Source: Kwoniella bestiolae CBS 10118
Taxonomy: Eukaryota; Basidiomycota; Tremellomycetes; Tremellales; Cryptococcaceae
Assembly: GCF_000512585.2 (NCBI RefSeq)
Contig: NC_089242.1
Coordinates: 3,286,001 to 3,350,000 of the forward strand
Length of the DNA: 64,000 nt
Direction of reading: 5' to 3'
Shown here: piece by piece, positions 23,317-35,610 of the stretch
Numbering within the stretch: position 1 is the first letter of the stretch
Layout: each line of letters starts with the position of its first letter
The notes under the pieces: generated by a model
Told to the model about the DNA's origin: nothing
What the model saw: only the letters and a program-made list of their open reading frames with translations
Databases searched by the model: none
Made by a program: the position numbers and the translations under genes

Positions 23317-23953
23317 CTCGGATGTGAGGTAATTACCGGGTTTCTTGGACTTATAAAGCAAATTGTACTGCAGATATAATCAACAAGCAAACTCGAATCT
23401 GTCTTTCAATAGATGCTGTATGCAATGATGAAATTGGGAGAAGTCTTTTCCTCACATGTTGATCCGTGAACCCCCCTTTTATACATTGAAGCAACTCCTC
23501 CAGGCGGACAATATCTCCAGTATCACAGTGCCACTCTTTTCATGGGAGTCCACTGTATCAAACGAAATTATGATTAGGTGTCTCCCCGTCTTCGGTTCAG
23601 CTCCCTTTGACCTGTTCAAGGGGACGTGACCCTTGAATTAATCCAATCCAGCTGCACTCCTTTGGGTTGATCATTCAGGGACGGCAAACATCAAGCTTCC
23701 GTTGTCTTGTGCGGGGGCGTCCATGGATTATCTCACTGCTCTCACTAAATTGATCGTGTCCTTTGTGAGTTTCACTCTAATGGGGCAGTGTCGATACGAT
23801 CTGGAACAAAATCTCTCCAAAGGCAAGGTTGCCATTGAAACTATCACCGCACTCTCCGTGTTCCCAACTGCGCGACAGAAGGCGTTCAGCCAGCTGCATA
23901 TGCCTTTCAAGGGAATGAAAGCAGGTTACATCGCTCTAGAACACAGAAGGGTA
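23317..23953. other. Intergenic
   Basis: Promoter of the calpain-fold gene and 3' end of RING-like copy A. No element recognised. Confidence 0.45.
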
Positions 23954-24375
23954 TCACTCGAATGGTACATAATCGTAAAGCTCTTTCTGGCGTCTCATCT
24001 CCACCGTATCCCATGCTCTCGTACATGCCGGACAGGTAAGCGGGCGAGTACCAATATCCTCGATTAATCTGATGGCGCAATGTATACAGAAGACTACAAC
24101 ACGGTATTAGAAATATGGGTTGAATTGTGCTTGCTCAGCGGATAACCTGACCCGATTCTGGTCTCATATAGAATAAGGGCGAACTCACTCGTACCCCAAT
24201 TCTCCCGCTCACACACCCATATTCCCAATACACCGCCCAAATATCCCTTATGCTCTTCCTCAGCTCTGTGGAGTATTTCTGAGATATCTTCGCGGCATAT
24301 TAGACACTCTGACTGGTTCTGGGCAGAGGTCTGCACGTCTGGGAGCGATGATGATGAGATATCGAACATGCTCAT
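23954..24375 (-). CDS. C8 RING-like protein, copy A (one ligand lost)
   Basis: Two exons, 24375-24189 and 24093-23954, give 108 aa; the GTGAGT..TAG intron is phase 1. After a 24-residue Ser-rich leader the protein is almost entirely the zinc-binding domain: CLIC, 27 residues, CERENWGT, then across the intron FCIHC, 14 residues, CPACTRAWD. In the other family members the second of the paired residues after the first loop is Cys (C-x4-C); here it is Trp, so only seven ligands remain. The tail MRRQKELYDYVPFE matches the tail of copy B. The domain is closest in pattern to the all-cysteine C4C4 RING of CNOT4 (C-G-x2-[IF]-C-x2-C then CPAC). A ubiquitin-ligase role is an inference and is weaker here because of the missing ligand. 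Confidence 0.75.
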
Positions 24376-24779
24376 GGTTGAGTGATGATGGACGAGATAC
24401 AGGAGCCGCTGGGAACGTAGATGAGGATACGCCCAAAAGAAAAAAAAGAAAAAATCATCAGGAAGAGAATATGATGTTCCTCATGAATACCGTGCTCAGT
24501 ATATAAAGGTGAAATCTGTACGATCATTGTGATGCACGATACCACATAATGTCAATGGATTACGCCACTTCCACTATGCACGTACGAATGCTCAATCTGA
24601 TTTACGAACTTTGATATCATGCAGAGGTGCACTCTGTTTCTCCTTTCAGTATCCAACGCATACATCTCTTGTTATTTCGTCTACATACAGTACTCGTTCC
24701 AGCAGAGTAACGCATACGCCCCAGTTCCATTTCCCTTGTATTCACCGCACCTCTCTCTGACTAGGTAAACTTGCGTAAG
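24376..24779. other. Intergenic between RING-like copies A and B
   Basis: About 400 bp, AT-rich; no gene seen. TATATAAAG on the plus strand near 24499-24507 lies upstream of copy A but faces away from it. Confidence 0.45.
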
Positions 24780-25258
24780 TCAGGCGCTCGATTCATGCCA
24801 CTCGAATCTCATCTCATCATAACTATCCTTCTGGGATTGAATCGCCGTGGTATCCCAGCTTCTCGTACATGACGGGCAGGTACCGTCTGAGCGTTCGATC
24901 ATCCACTTGAGCACGCAATCAAGGCAGTACACTGAGATGTATAATCAGCAAATGGAAGGTATTTATATACGCTGGACATCTGCCCATCTTCGTATAACGG
25001 ATCATTGGCAGATTAATGAGACAGCTCACCCGCACCGCAGCTCGCCATCTCGCAGATCCACAAGCTCAAACATCCCTCAATCCCACCTTTACCTTCCGTC
25101 TCTGCCTCTCGGAGGATATCAAATATATCTTCTTTACAGATCACATATTCCGATGAAGTTTCATATTCATGTTTTGTGTCGAAGCTCACATCGAGGTCTG
25201 CAAGGTCGGAGTCGTGCAATTGCAGCCTGGCAAGTAGATCTTCAGGATCGATCGGCAT
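24780..25258 (-). CDS. C8 RING-like protein, copy B (one ligand lost)
   Basis: Two exons, 25258-25030 and 24931-24780, give 126 aa with the same phase-1 intron position as the other copies. The leader (MPIDPEDLLARLQLHDSDLA) is acidic. The domain reads EYVIC, 27 residues, CEMASCGA, then across the intron VYCLDC, 12 residues, CPSCTRSWD. The first Cys of the first pair is Tyr (ECLIC in copies A and D, EYVIC here), so ligand 1 is missing. The tail (QKDSYDEMRFE) resembles copy A, making A and B the closest pair in the cluster. A TATATAAA box lies about 230 bp upstream at 25484-25491. It is unclear whether the protein still folds around two zincs. Confidence 0.75.
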
Positions 25259-25880
25259 GTTCAAGGATTGGCTCTAAGGGGCGTGCGCTTAGAGGACACG
25301 TTGGCCTTCCTATTGCTTGCGCCGAGATGTGACAGGTGGTTTATCGGTTTACTGTTCTTGCTTTCTGGGGCAGTGTGACGTGACACTTGCAAGATGGTAG
25401 GGATGATTCTTATCAGGTATCCCACTCGCTAATTCCATGCACAGTATTTCTATCTTCGGAAAAGAGCTGAACGGTATTTTGGGTTTATATAATTATGTGC
25501 TGTACTGTATGGTCACTTTCGCAGTCGCAGAAGCGTCGTTCATCTTTGCTTTTCCCACATTCCCATGAGAGGGGCTCGTCTCCCAGAGTCTACAACAAAA
25601 AAGGGCCAATCCTGTCATTCTGGAAGATAGAATAACGTCCACAGTAGCATCCCACCATCTCCAAAGTTACTAACCCAATATTGAAAGGGAAGATTAAGGA
25701 TTTTAGACTTGTTCACTTTCGTTTACCACACGCCTCGATGAGATTAGTAATCCTTCTTGCTGAATACTAGGTTCAGTACGTCTTTCTCATGCAACCACTG
25801 CGCTCACCGAAAGATAATAAGATGCATACTGTCCATCCGTCATATTGGAACGCAAGTCCCAAAACGACCTCACCTCACAC
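25259..25880. other. Intergenic: promoter of copy B and 3' region of BMS1
   Basis: Some 620 bp without a credible gene. It holds the TATA-like element noted at 25484-25491. Confidence 0.45.
25484..25491 (-). promoter_or_regulatory. TATA box upstream of copy B
   Basis: TATATAAA on the minus strand, about 226 bp before the ATG at 25258, with no other gene between. Confidence 0.4.
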
Positions 25881-28800
25881 CTAATCCCTAGTCCTCTTCC
25901 TCCCATATTTACCGTCCGCAGCCGCTTCCTCTCTCTTCCTCTTCAACCCCTCCATTTTAAACCTCTCCTTCTTCTCCTCCTTCAACTTCGCCTGCAACTT
26001 CTCATCAACCACTCCAACCTTCTTACGATGCTCCTTCCTCCTTTCCTCCTGCTTCTCCTTCCTCCGAGCCACCTTATCCTTCTTGAGCGTTTGGATCTGC
26101 TGCAAGAGCGTGACGGCCTTCTTCTCCTCTTCGGACATTACTACTGCCCTCGACTGCAAATAAGTGGGTTTCTTCTGAGGAGCCATATTTTTGGTTTTTG
26201 AGGCGTAAGGGAGGGAGGCTTCGAGTTTACGGGGGACTTTGAGGGTGTTGAATCGTCTGGTTGTTCGCTCGATTGGCTATGTCAGGTTATATATCAGTCA
26301 TCGTGGAATGTGCCACACGACAGCTGAGATCCACTTTAAAATCACACCCACCTTGTACGCCGAATTGATATCCAGGGGAGTCTTGATCCCCTCATCTCGT
26401 CTTATCTGACCAGTTAATCTCATTCCCCTCCAATCACCTTTATCTGCAAGGAGCAACGAACAAACGGGATTGTACAATTTCTTAGGTTCGATAGAGTACC
26501 ATGCTCTGAGGAAGACGATATCTGAGACAAACCAACTCTGCGCATCAATATTGCACACCAAGAAACGAAGTTAGATCCCACTCACCCCTCATCAAAATCT
26601 TATCCTCAAACGTAGCTCTAAACGCCCCATCAGGCTTCCCCTGAGCCTTCTTCACCTGCCCCCTAATCCCCGAAACAGTCTTGATATTCGCTCCCTCGAA
26701 CTTGGCAACCTCCAATGCAGAGTTGAACATATCTTTGATGAACGCCGTATTCTTAAAGATCTTATACGGCGTACCGGTCAATTTCAATTTCTTGACTATC
26801 TTCGTCGATCGATCTATATCCAGTACAACCCCCGTAGCTGAGACTCTGAATCCCGGTGCATCGTCTGTGAGGGAGTTGAAAGCGCAAAAACCAGTATTAG
26901 GGGCTGAAACTGGACCGTAGAATGTTGCGTAACAATGCATATGTTCTGGTGTGTATTTGAGTAATCGATTTCGGATCGAATGGTCGTCCAGGTGATAGAT
27001 GGGGAGAGATTGGAACCTCCTCCATCCCAGGGAGAAGATGATGGGATTGTTGGTCTTGAGAGTTCTGGTAAACCACCTATGTCGTTTGATTCGCACAGTG
27101 AGATACCCGAATCGTTCTTCGGCAGCTAATAGCCCACCAACAATTATGGGGAATCTCGGATCAAAATGCTCAATCATCTCGCAAGGTACCTCTGAAATCT
27201 CTAATCTGACGTACATACCCGATCGATATCCCTCGATCTGAGCTCTCGTATCGATATCGATACCGTTGAATTCATCTTCGTTCAGCTGACGTTGTTTGGC
27301 CATTTCAGATTTCTGCTGGTCGTAGAAATCCATCTTCTCGCCATCGGAATCGGAATCGTGGTCGTACTGCTCATCAAACTTCGCTTTAAGCGCAGCTTGC
27401 TTCTTGGCTGCCGCTTGAGCTCTGGCGGTCTCGTGATCTACTCCCGAATCCGCTGCGGAAGGCTTAACCCCAACGTATGGTACACCGTCTCCTTCCTCTT
27501 CATCATCCTCGAGATCTTCAAACCCTTCGCCATCCTCTTCATATGGATTACCCTCCGCATCCACCTCACCCACGGGACCAGAGATGAACATTTCTTTGAG
27601 CGAATCTAACATCTCTTCATCGTCCCATTTAGCTTTCAAGGCTTCATCATCGACAGGTTCCTTAAGTTGATCACCTGCATCTCCTTTGTTCTCTTCTCTG
27701 GATATTTGGAACAGATCATCTCCCTGAGCCATACGTGACGATTCGGCATCAGCGGACGAAGGTCGAGTCTTACCAGCGGCGATTTCTTCAGGTGACAATT
27801 CGGAGTTGTAAATCAAAGACATGAGATCACGTCGTTTGCCCATTCGCTCGGCGAAGGAAGTGGCAGCTTTGTCGGAAAGGTTTCGTTTCCATTGTGGGAC
27901 ATCTTCATCGTCATCATCCTCCTCTTCATCGTCATCATCAATATCATCATTCTCCTCGCCATCCAGATCTTCATCGTCGATGTTAACGATCTTTCCATCC
28001 TGCTCGAACCCAGTGGCGAACTCTAGATCGTCGTTGTCCGAATCCGATTCAGCATATCTGACATCCCCTTCATCCTCGGACTCGTCATCTAGCCCATCGA
28101 TCATTCCTTCTCCTTCTCCATCCTCATCCTCAAAATCGTCTTCATCTAGACCACTATCAAACTCTTCATCATCCGCACTGCCAAGCATAGGACCGCCCGA
28201 TCGAGGTGCAGCAGCCCTTCTGACCCGTTGTTGGCTAACTTCTAGAGGGGCGGAGGAATGACCGAACAATCTAATTTCGGAATTCTGTATACCATCGGCA
28301 AAGGTTCGATTCGCATCTTGTAAATCCATTACCATCTTTTCACCTTCACCTTGTGGGGCTATGACCATATACATCATCAGCCGAAGTCCGCACCGATCTA
28401 TGAAAGCTGAATCGCACAACACAGCAAAACTCACCATCACCTCCTTTAGTGAAGCTTCCCGGAACATTGATATAAACCGCATCTTTATCATACATCACCC
28501 CACCCACATCACTCATAGGCGCATGTATCAATTTCGCCTTCTCGCCCATCTTCCTCCTTCGTTCACTCTCCAGCGTGGGGAGGGGACAAGGGTCCGATAA
28601 TCGCTCTACATTCTTCACTTCCAAATCTCCCGCACCGGGTATATGTATCTTCGCATTTCTAGGAGGCAGGTTCGGACCCCTCAGATACCCATATAACGTG
28701 ATCGTCCGATCGATCTTGGGGTTCTCTCGGATGAGTTCTCGGGGAGTCATATCTTGGATTCTATCTGCAAGTAAATAGGGGTGTTGATTACGGAAGACTA

Positions 28801-29754
28801 GTGGACGGAACTTCATCACGCTGATGAATCTCGATAGGAGGTTGATCTCCGCATCGGGGTATCGTCCATTCATTACTCCAGAAAGGGAGAAGAGCTTGGC
28901 TCCTTGGTAGATTTCAGTCCAGAATCGGTGCTTCAACCGCTTCTTTGTGTCTTTTAGGGTAGACGCTTTCTTGATGAGATCGAGATGGGTTAGGAGACCG
29001 ATGACTTTGGGGAAACCGTGTGATTGGAGGATATTCAGGAATTCGAATGTTTCCTGAAGAACAGAACAATCTCAATCAGCTTCGCTCTTGCATTCTTAAG
29101 AAGCACATATTCAAGTGCAATGAAGCTGGTACAAGGTACAGTCGAAGTGATACACCAACTCACCATCTCGAACCCAAAACTCCCATCAATCATCAACAAC
29201 ACCAGATCCACCACCTTCCCGAGATCAATCATCGAATTCAGATCATTCCCACATTCTATAAAAGTGATTCTCCTGGTCTTACCAGAAACCACCGTGATTG
29301 GACCCTGGGGTTGATTGAGATTATGTTTCGTATATCTTCTAACCAAAGATCGAAGTAAGGTCGACTTCCCCACACCTGGTGGTCCTACTAATCCTACGAC
29401 GATAGGTGGTGGAGGGAGTTTACCTTCATCCATTCCTTGACCTTTTGCTGAGGTCACCTTTCGCTCTTCTGGATTACGGTTGACGAGGGGAACATGGAGT
29501 CGTTTTTGGTCTTTCTCTGCTGTTCTTCTTGCGGCTCGGTCTGCGGCTCGGAAAGATGTGTTGGTGAATGCCTATCACAACACACGAGAGTTGGTCAGCT
29601 GCTACTAGTCACTCGCTCGTCGGAGACTGCTACTACAACCCACCTTAGGATTGAACCCCTTGCCCCCAGTCCTGTCCACACCCTTCGCAGCATCCTTCTT
29701 GGCGTGCTTGGTACCAGCAGAGGGCTTGTGATGTACTTTATGTGATTGCTCCAT
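25881..29754 (-). CDS. BMS1: Ribosome biogenesis GTPase BMS1
   Basis: Six exons give 1158 aa: 29754-29644, 29571-29164, 29053-28435, 28358-26586, 26521-26352 and 26276-25881. The GTPase domain starts near residue 90 with the P-loop GLVGPPGVGKSTLL, followed by ITFIECGND and VVDLVLLMIDGSFGFEMETF. An acidic central region (long D/E runs, about residues 440-700) precedes the C-terminal half, which has FATGF, GMYVRLEI, GGLLAAEERFGYLTVRIKRHRW and ATFEDKILM..DIVFLRAWYSI as in BMS1/TSR1 proteins. The C-terminus is Lys/Arg-rich. BMS1 loads Rcl1 onto pre-40S ribosomes in the nucleolus. Length compares with 1183 aa in yeast. It is transcribed divergently from the bromodomain gene across 413 bp that include an E-box. 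Confidence 0.96.
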
Positions 29755-30167
29755 CTTGCTCTAATTTATAGCGGTGAGCAAGTATGGGATGAGTGATTAG
29801 ATGTTGGACTGCAAGAAGATATCAACGGTATTTTCCAAAATATCAGATCAGCTTGGACCGGATAATTCTGAAATTCATCGTTGAACGTGGCAAATCACGT
29901 GACATGTGTCCAGTCACTTAGTGTAAAGTGGGTTATCTGAATAAGCTGTATAAAATGGTGCTATTCAGTTGAAAACCTTTCCCACTTTAGCTTACACGGC
30001 GGCAATTTCCCCTCCTTCTCGTTTTATTCGCATCTCTCGACAATAAAGATCAGAATCAAGTTCACGAGCAACCTCCACTCGACTGGTCCACCCCCATCCC
30101 TGTCTGCTCACCAGCTACAGCCTGTCATACGGATCTCCCACAGATCTGTCATCATCATCTATACGGT
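29755..30167. other. Divergent promoter BMS1 / bromodomain gene
   Basis: 413 bp carrying the E-box at 29895-29902 and C-rich leader sequence before the ATG at 30168. No open frame. Confidence 0.6.
29895..29902. promoter_or_regulatory. TCACGTGA E-box
   Basis: Perfect CACGTG palindrome, 141 bp upstream of BMS1 and 266 bp upstream of the bromodomain gene. It shares ten bases (TCACGTGACA) with the element at 17950. Confidence 0.5.
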
Positions 30168-33100
30168 ATGACAGCTCTGACGACACCAAAGGTAGCACCC
30201 ATCAAAATCAAATTATCCCTTGGATCAAAACTTGCGAACCCCTCTCCTTCCACTCCTGCTTCTGCTCCTGCTCCTGCTCCTTCCACTCCCACCCTCACTC
30301 TCACCACTGGCGGGAAGAAGGGTAAAGACAAGTCTGTTCAGCAGGATGAACCTATCTCCACGCCCATAGGTGCAGAGGGAAGTAAGAAGAAGAAAGGGAA
30401 ATCAAAGGTACCACCATCATCTACGCCTGTAAACGAGATTTCACTCAACGATGAACCGCAGTCGCAACCCCAAGCTGGTCCATCGAGGATCACCATACAC
30501 AATCCATCTTCTTTATTGGGTCATCAAGCTGTCCCTACACCTCAAGAATTCACTGCAACCCCCCAAGCCGTACCAAGTACGCCGACCCCTCCAGCGAGAG
30601 GTAGACCTCCCAAAACCAGCACCAGCACTATCAAGAAGACTCAATCTAAATCTACACCACGGTCCGCTAAAGCATCGACATCCACCGCCAAATCCAGGAA
30701 ATCAACTTCCAAGCCATCTGCCATTCCCTCAAGGCTATTATCCGAAAGTATCTCAACACCTTCCAGACCATCCTTACCCCTCTCAGAGACATCTTATGAA
30801 ACCCCTTCTAACAATATTAGCCTGAATTCGTCAGAGGTTACTTCGCCTGATCCCTTATCCTTACCGCTTAGTCCATCAGCTATCAATGGCGAGCTACCTT
30901 CTGTTGGAACACCCCAACAGCAGAATGGCTTGGGAGATGAAACTCAGACTCCTCAGAGTGGGAGGGGACATAGGACGGGTGGGAAATGGATGAGGATCAA
31001 GAGGCCTTTGAAGGAGTTGCTGAATAGGACGTTGGTTGAAATGAGGAGGAAAGATGATGTGAGTGGTGCCAATCTCTTCGTTCATCAGCTAGCCGGTTCA
31101 AGATAGAGAGTTAAGCTGATGTTTTAGTGGGTTAGTACGCTCTATTTGAAGATCCAGGTTAGCTCTGCTCCTCAATTCTCAAGTCCATTGTGCCCTGAGC
31201 TGACGGTATGTTACATCCTATAGTTGACCTAGAAGCTTTCCCCGACTACCTCGATGTCATAGGTGGTGAAGATAAGATGATGGATATGGGCACGATGCAG
31301 CGGAAAGTTGACTCAGGAGAATATACCAGCGTAGGGCAAATGGAAGTGAGCTGATCGACTAACTCTCAAACCGAATTCGGGCTTAGCTGATTCCTTCTTC
31401 TCCTCGATCAGGCCGATCTTCATCTTCTCGTCGACGCAGCTCAGAAATTCAACCCTCCCGGTACGATCCCGTACAACTCTGCCGCACGGGTTCTCACAAT
31501 CGGAATGAAACATATCGAGAGGTCCAAACCACTCGTCCTCACTCCTTCACCATCCCCCACTAGAGAGTCCGCTACTCCCTTCGGAGCAAGGGGCTACTCC
31601 GTATTCTCAGGTAGGGAAGGTACAGCCGCCCTTGAAGATTCGCTGAGACGTGTAGAGGAGATCCAACCCTCCTCGTACATCCCCGAACAGATGCTCGATT
31701 TCCCACCCAACTCGCTCCAGGCCTTGGCAGTAGGATGGAATCTGAACGGAGGGAAGAGAGTCCACGCGAAGAGGGTGGTAAGGAGTCGAGAGAAGTTTAC
31801 TGGGAAATGGCGTCATTGGGAGATGGACGGGACCAGGGATATAGCCGAGATGGATGATCCGCCTCTTCTCCTCGAGAGGTGGAAGGTGGACAAAATGGAT
31901 AAAATTGTCGATTGGAAGGAATCTCGAAGAATCTCAAGCTCAGGAACAAATGCATGGTGGGAGAGCGATACGGGTTTATCAGGACCTAGCACTGTGGCTG
32001 GACAGCCTCCCACCCCCTATGCGGCTTATAATCCCAGGAGAGATAAGGTCGTTGAGAAGGATTTGGAGCAAGAGGGATGGGGGAATAGGGATGAGATAAA
32101 TCAGGAAATTAGGTATATTAGAAGAAGGATGGGATTGGGATTAGAGATTGATGATGAGGAGGTACTGGCGGAACATCTTAGACCTGTTAGACCTAGACTG
32201 AAGAGGGATGAGGGACCCACGCCGACGGCTGCTGCGGTGAATCTTACGAATATATATGATGAGGGTGGGTATAAGTTGGGGAGAAGCTCGATTGATTGGG
32301 TTAGGGAGATGATTAATGGCGGGGATGTTAGGGGAGAGGCGTATTTGAGTAGTGTCTCGAAGTTTGTGGAGGGAGCTATGAGGGGAGCTAGTGGATCTGA
32401 ACTCGATTCTACGAATGGACCTGTAGGTGGAGTCAACGGAGTTGAGAAGGAAGACGAACCTCCTATTAAACAAGATGACGATAAGGATATCATGCCGCTC
32501 AACGAATACGTCCTGAAAAACTACCACGATGGCGTCCTATCCAAATCCATTCCACGGAAAGTATACCATCAAACCATCTCTCATCTATCCAAACCACTGG
32601 ACGAAAGGCCCCAATGGATCAGGGAGTTGACTTCAGCTGCATACGCCAGACTCGCACTGAGAGAGATGACTTCGCCGACCAACCCGCTGGACATCAAGCC
32701 GCTTTTGAGACTTGAGAATGATTTCTTGCATCAGGGGGTGGGCGCTAGGATCGGTGGTTCGCAGGGGATCAAGATGGGTTTGGAGTGGACTGGGGGGGAG
32801 ATTGGGAGGCTGGATAGGGAGCTGAGGGAGAAGATAAGGAAGGAGCAAGAGGAACGATCAATGGCTGAGCAGAAGAAGGGTGACACTCAGGGAGAGGGGA
32901 AGAGGAAGAGGGAAGATGAGGAAGGGGAAGACGAAGAGGGAAATAAGAAAGTAAAATTGGAAACCAATCTACCAGTACCAGTATCAGCGACGTCTTCGCC
33001 ATTGTCCTCTGCTCCTGGATCACCTTCTACCAAGCCTATGGATATCGATCCGAAGCCTGACACCATTACAAATGGCATTACCACGAGTGGTCTATCCACC

Positions 33101-33352
33101 ACTACCACTCCAGCTGTACCAATCGATCCAGGCGATACGGCCTCATTACGAAAATTACGACTTGAATTAGTAGCTCTAGCCAAATTCTACCCTCTTCCCG
33201 CATTGAAGAAGATGAGGGATTACGAAGCGTTGAAACTTCTACCGTTTAACGTGAGGAGCTTGATGATTGTTCCGGAGGATTTGAAGAAGGCTGAAGCGGC
33301 TAGGAATGTTGGTGGGTCGGGGGTGGGGGTGAAGGGGAGGAGTGGGAAGTAG
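30168..33352 (+). CDS. Bromodomain protein of the BRD7/BRD9-like type
   Basis: Four exons give 991 aa: 30168-31058, 31136-31157 (22 nt), 31224-31345 and 31412-33352. Residues 1-275 are Ser/Thr/Pro-rich and disordered. The bromodomain spans about residues 278-380: PLKELLNRTLVEMRRKDD, then across three introns the ZA loop PVDLEAFPDYLDVIGGEDK, MDMGTMQRKV, ADLHLLVDAAQKFNPPGT with the acetyl-lysine-binding Asn, and YNSAARVLTIGMKHI. The 22-nt exon supplies YALFEDP. A long C-terminal region (from about residue 400 on) is charged and helical, ending in LRKLRLELVALAKFYPLPAL. The domain binds acetylated histones; membership of a SWI/SNF-type complex, as for metazoan BRD7/9, is an inference from the layout only. 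The C-terminal third has acidic KKG-type runs and a TP-rich stretch. Confidence 0.85.
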
Positions 33353-33817
33353 GGATGTGGGGTGAGGTGATGGGTTGTATGTTTATGCATTGTACACTGT
33401 ACTGCTATGTACGCAGGATAACATATCTCTCACGAATATACTATACAGTTCAATATGAGCGAGCTCGGTCGATGTCTGCAGCGAATGTGGCACTTTGGGT
33501 TTCAGATACCAACGGTGGAACAATCATCGTTCAACCGAATAAACCACGCACACAACGCACAACGCACAGATCATCTCTCAATCTCTCAATCTCTCAAAGA
33601 TCTCTGCACAGACCGCTTGATGAAACACTTCTGCAGGGTTTACCGATCATCTTGTTCCTTCTCTTTCACTTCTCTTCTTTCCTTCTCCATCAAAGACTCA
33701 ACAGTCAATCTTCCTTCCCCTTATCACTCCATATATACTGATCAACCCATCTAAATCTTCCCTTCTCTTTACTCTCCTCTTCACCTCAGTTACGAACGAA
33801 AGCTATAGAGGTAAATC
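33353..33817. other. Promoter region of RING-like copy C
   Basis: Some 465 bp. Contains CCATATATAC near 33729-33738, about 80 bp before the ATG, and a C/T-rich leader. No gene. Confidence 0.45.
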
Positions 33818-34997
33818 ATGTCAAAATCAAAATCGAAAACAAAGGGCAAGAAAAGAGCCCCTCCCTCATCCCCTAATCCTGAATCACCCATTACCAAATC
33901 CAAATCCAAATCCAAATCCAATAGCAGTATAGCAACAATAGGTCGAATTGATTTTACTCTGCTCTCTCTTCATACTGCTCCCGACCAAAACGAAGACGAA
34001 GACGAGAAGGAAGAGAAGAAAAAGGATTATCCAGCTAGGAATACCCGTTCCAAAGTCGCTATAACCCCCATTTCACTCACACCTACACCTACTACTTCGA
34101 GACCGTCGTCCCTTGCCAAATTAGAGCTTCAAAGAAGACCTGTACCGGAAGTTGGACTCTCTGCCTTGGTTTCAGAATCATCATCTCCCTTTTCAAGACT
34201 TGGCGACCCTCGACCCAGGGGCATCTCATATGCCAAAGCAGCCAATCTTTCCTCTTCCTCTTCCTCTTCCTCTTCCTCCAATATCAACCCACCAACAACA
34301 GCAGCAAGCACTTCGTCGAATCACCCTAACGGATCTTCATCCGGCACTCCCTATTCTGCCTCGACCCCACCGATACATACGCACGACCAGATCGAGGCGG
34401 AATGTATCATCTGCAGCGAAGAGATGAGCGAGATCTGTCTAAAGCTGAGAGAGAGGGGAAAGGTGGGAGAGGCGGTGGGTTGGGATTATGGAGCTGTGAG
34501 TTGGCGGGGTGCGGTGCGTGTGAGTGAATTTCTCGCTGTATATAATCCGCTTAGCTTAGAAGATGCAAAGTACCACATAGTGATCCACATCGTCTTTGGT
34601 CGATGAGGATGCTTTTTGGGGGTTGAGATAACGTTATTTCCTTCTAATGCTCGTAGTATTTTGCATAGAATGCGCTATAGCATGTATCAATCGACATCAA
34701 CTTAAAGATGAAAAACCAATCTGTCCAGCATGTACGAGAGGATGGAACACACAGGAAATCAAAGATCAAGCTAGGGCTTATGACTCAGCGAAGTTCCCGA
34801 CTACTCCAAACAAGCAAGAGACCCAACAAAACTCTAAATCTATCACATCAAATGACAATGCACATACCAATTCAAACACAACATCAGACCCGAGTAGATC
34901 GACGAGAGAGTGGATCATCCCAGTAAATGCGGATGAGAGGATCAGTCCGTTTGTTGTTTCCGATGCGCCGAGGAGAGGTCGTTGGTTTCTTGGGTAG
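33818..34997 (+). pseudogene. C8 RING-like gene, copy C, with a frameshift in the domain
   Basis: Two exons, 33818-34519 and 34657-34997. The leader of about 190 residues is basic and Ser-rich (MSKSKSKTKGKKRAPPSS, later a serine run from a TCCTCT repeat). The frame from the ATG gives ECIICSEEMSEICLKL, but the rest of the domain, LWSCELAGCGA, lies in the next register. The switch falls in GAGAGAGAG at 34447-34455. The following exon (LFCIECAIACINRHQ, CPACTRGWN, QARAYD) joins in phase only with the shifted register. One missing base in the GA run would restore the family spacing of 27 residues exactly. The alternatives are a sequencing error, a recent pseudogene, or use of a weak donor that drops the middle Cys pair. 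The downstream exon is intact for 113 codons, so any decay is recent. Confidence 0.6.
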
Positions 34998-35610
34998 GGC
35001 AAGATATCTGGAGATGATCGGTTGTCATAGGCAGATCGATTGGGTGAATGTTTGGTTCTTAGTAAGGAGAAAACGGACAGTACACATAGGCTGGGGGAGT
35101 GGCGGTGGATATGAGAAGTGCTGCGAAGGAGAATATAGTTTAAGGCGATGTTTATGGGTATCTCATTCAAGTCGGCTACACTGATCATGGAATTTACGCT
35201 TCAGATGATAATTCGCATGATGGTATTATTTATTGTGATGAGTATGAGATGTGCATTATTTTGCATGTGAGACTTGTAAGCTATGTATGCATGTATGTAC
35301 ATATGTATGAAACAATCCATCATGTACAAGTAGTGTACAGTATTCTATCGAGTAAGTTTTGTAACCAGACTCAGACTCATCGATGCCACACGCAAGTTAC
35401 TCGCAAAGCTGACGTGAATTGCTTGGACTACAGTACACATATCACTCGAGTATATATTTATATATATATATATATGATAGATAATCATATTTCATTAACA
35501 TCACATACATGTCCATATCAAAAGGGTCCATCTCGAGTATTACCCTATACTTCTCCCTCTCTTGCCAAAATACAATACACCGACCCCGGCTCCCATGGAC
35601 CATCCGAAAT
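34998..35610. other. Intergenic between RING-like copies C and D
   Basis: 613 bp. A (TA)-rich microsatellite at 35451-35475 could serve as a TATA element for copy D. No coding frame with support. Confidence 0.45.
35451..35475 (+). repeat. TA dinucleotide microsatellite
   Basis: Mostly alternating T and A over about 25 bp, 135-160 bp upstream of the copy D start. Confidence 0.8.

Noticed and set aside
23702..24067. 121-codon plus-strand frame
   Set aside because: Overlaps exon 2 of RING-like copy A on the other strand; no features.
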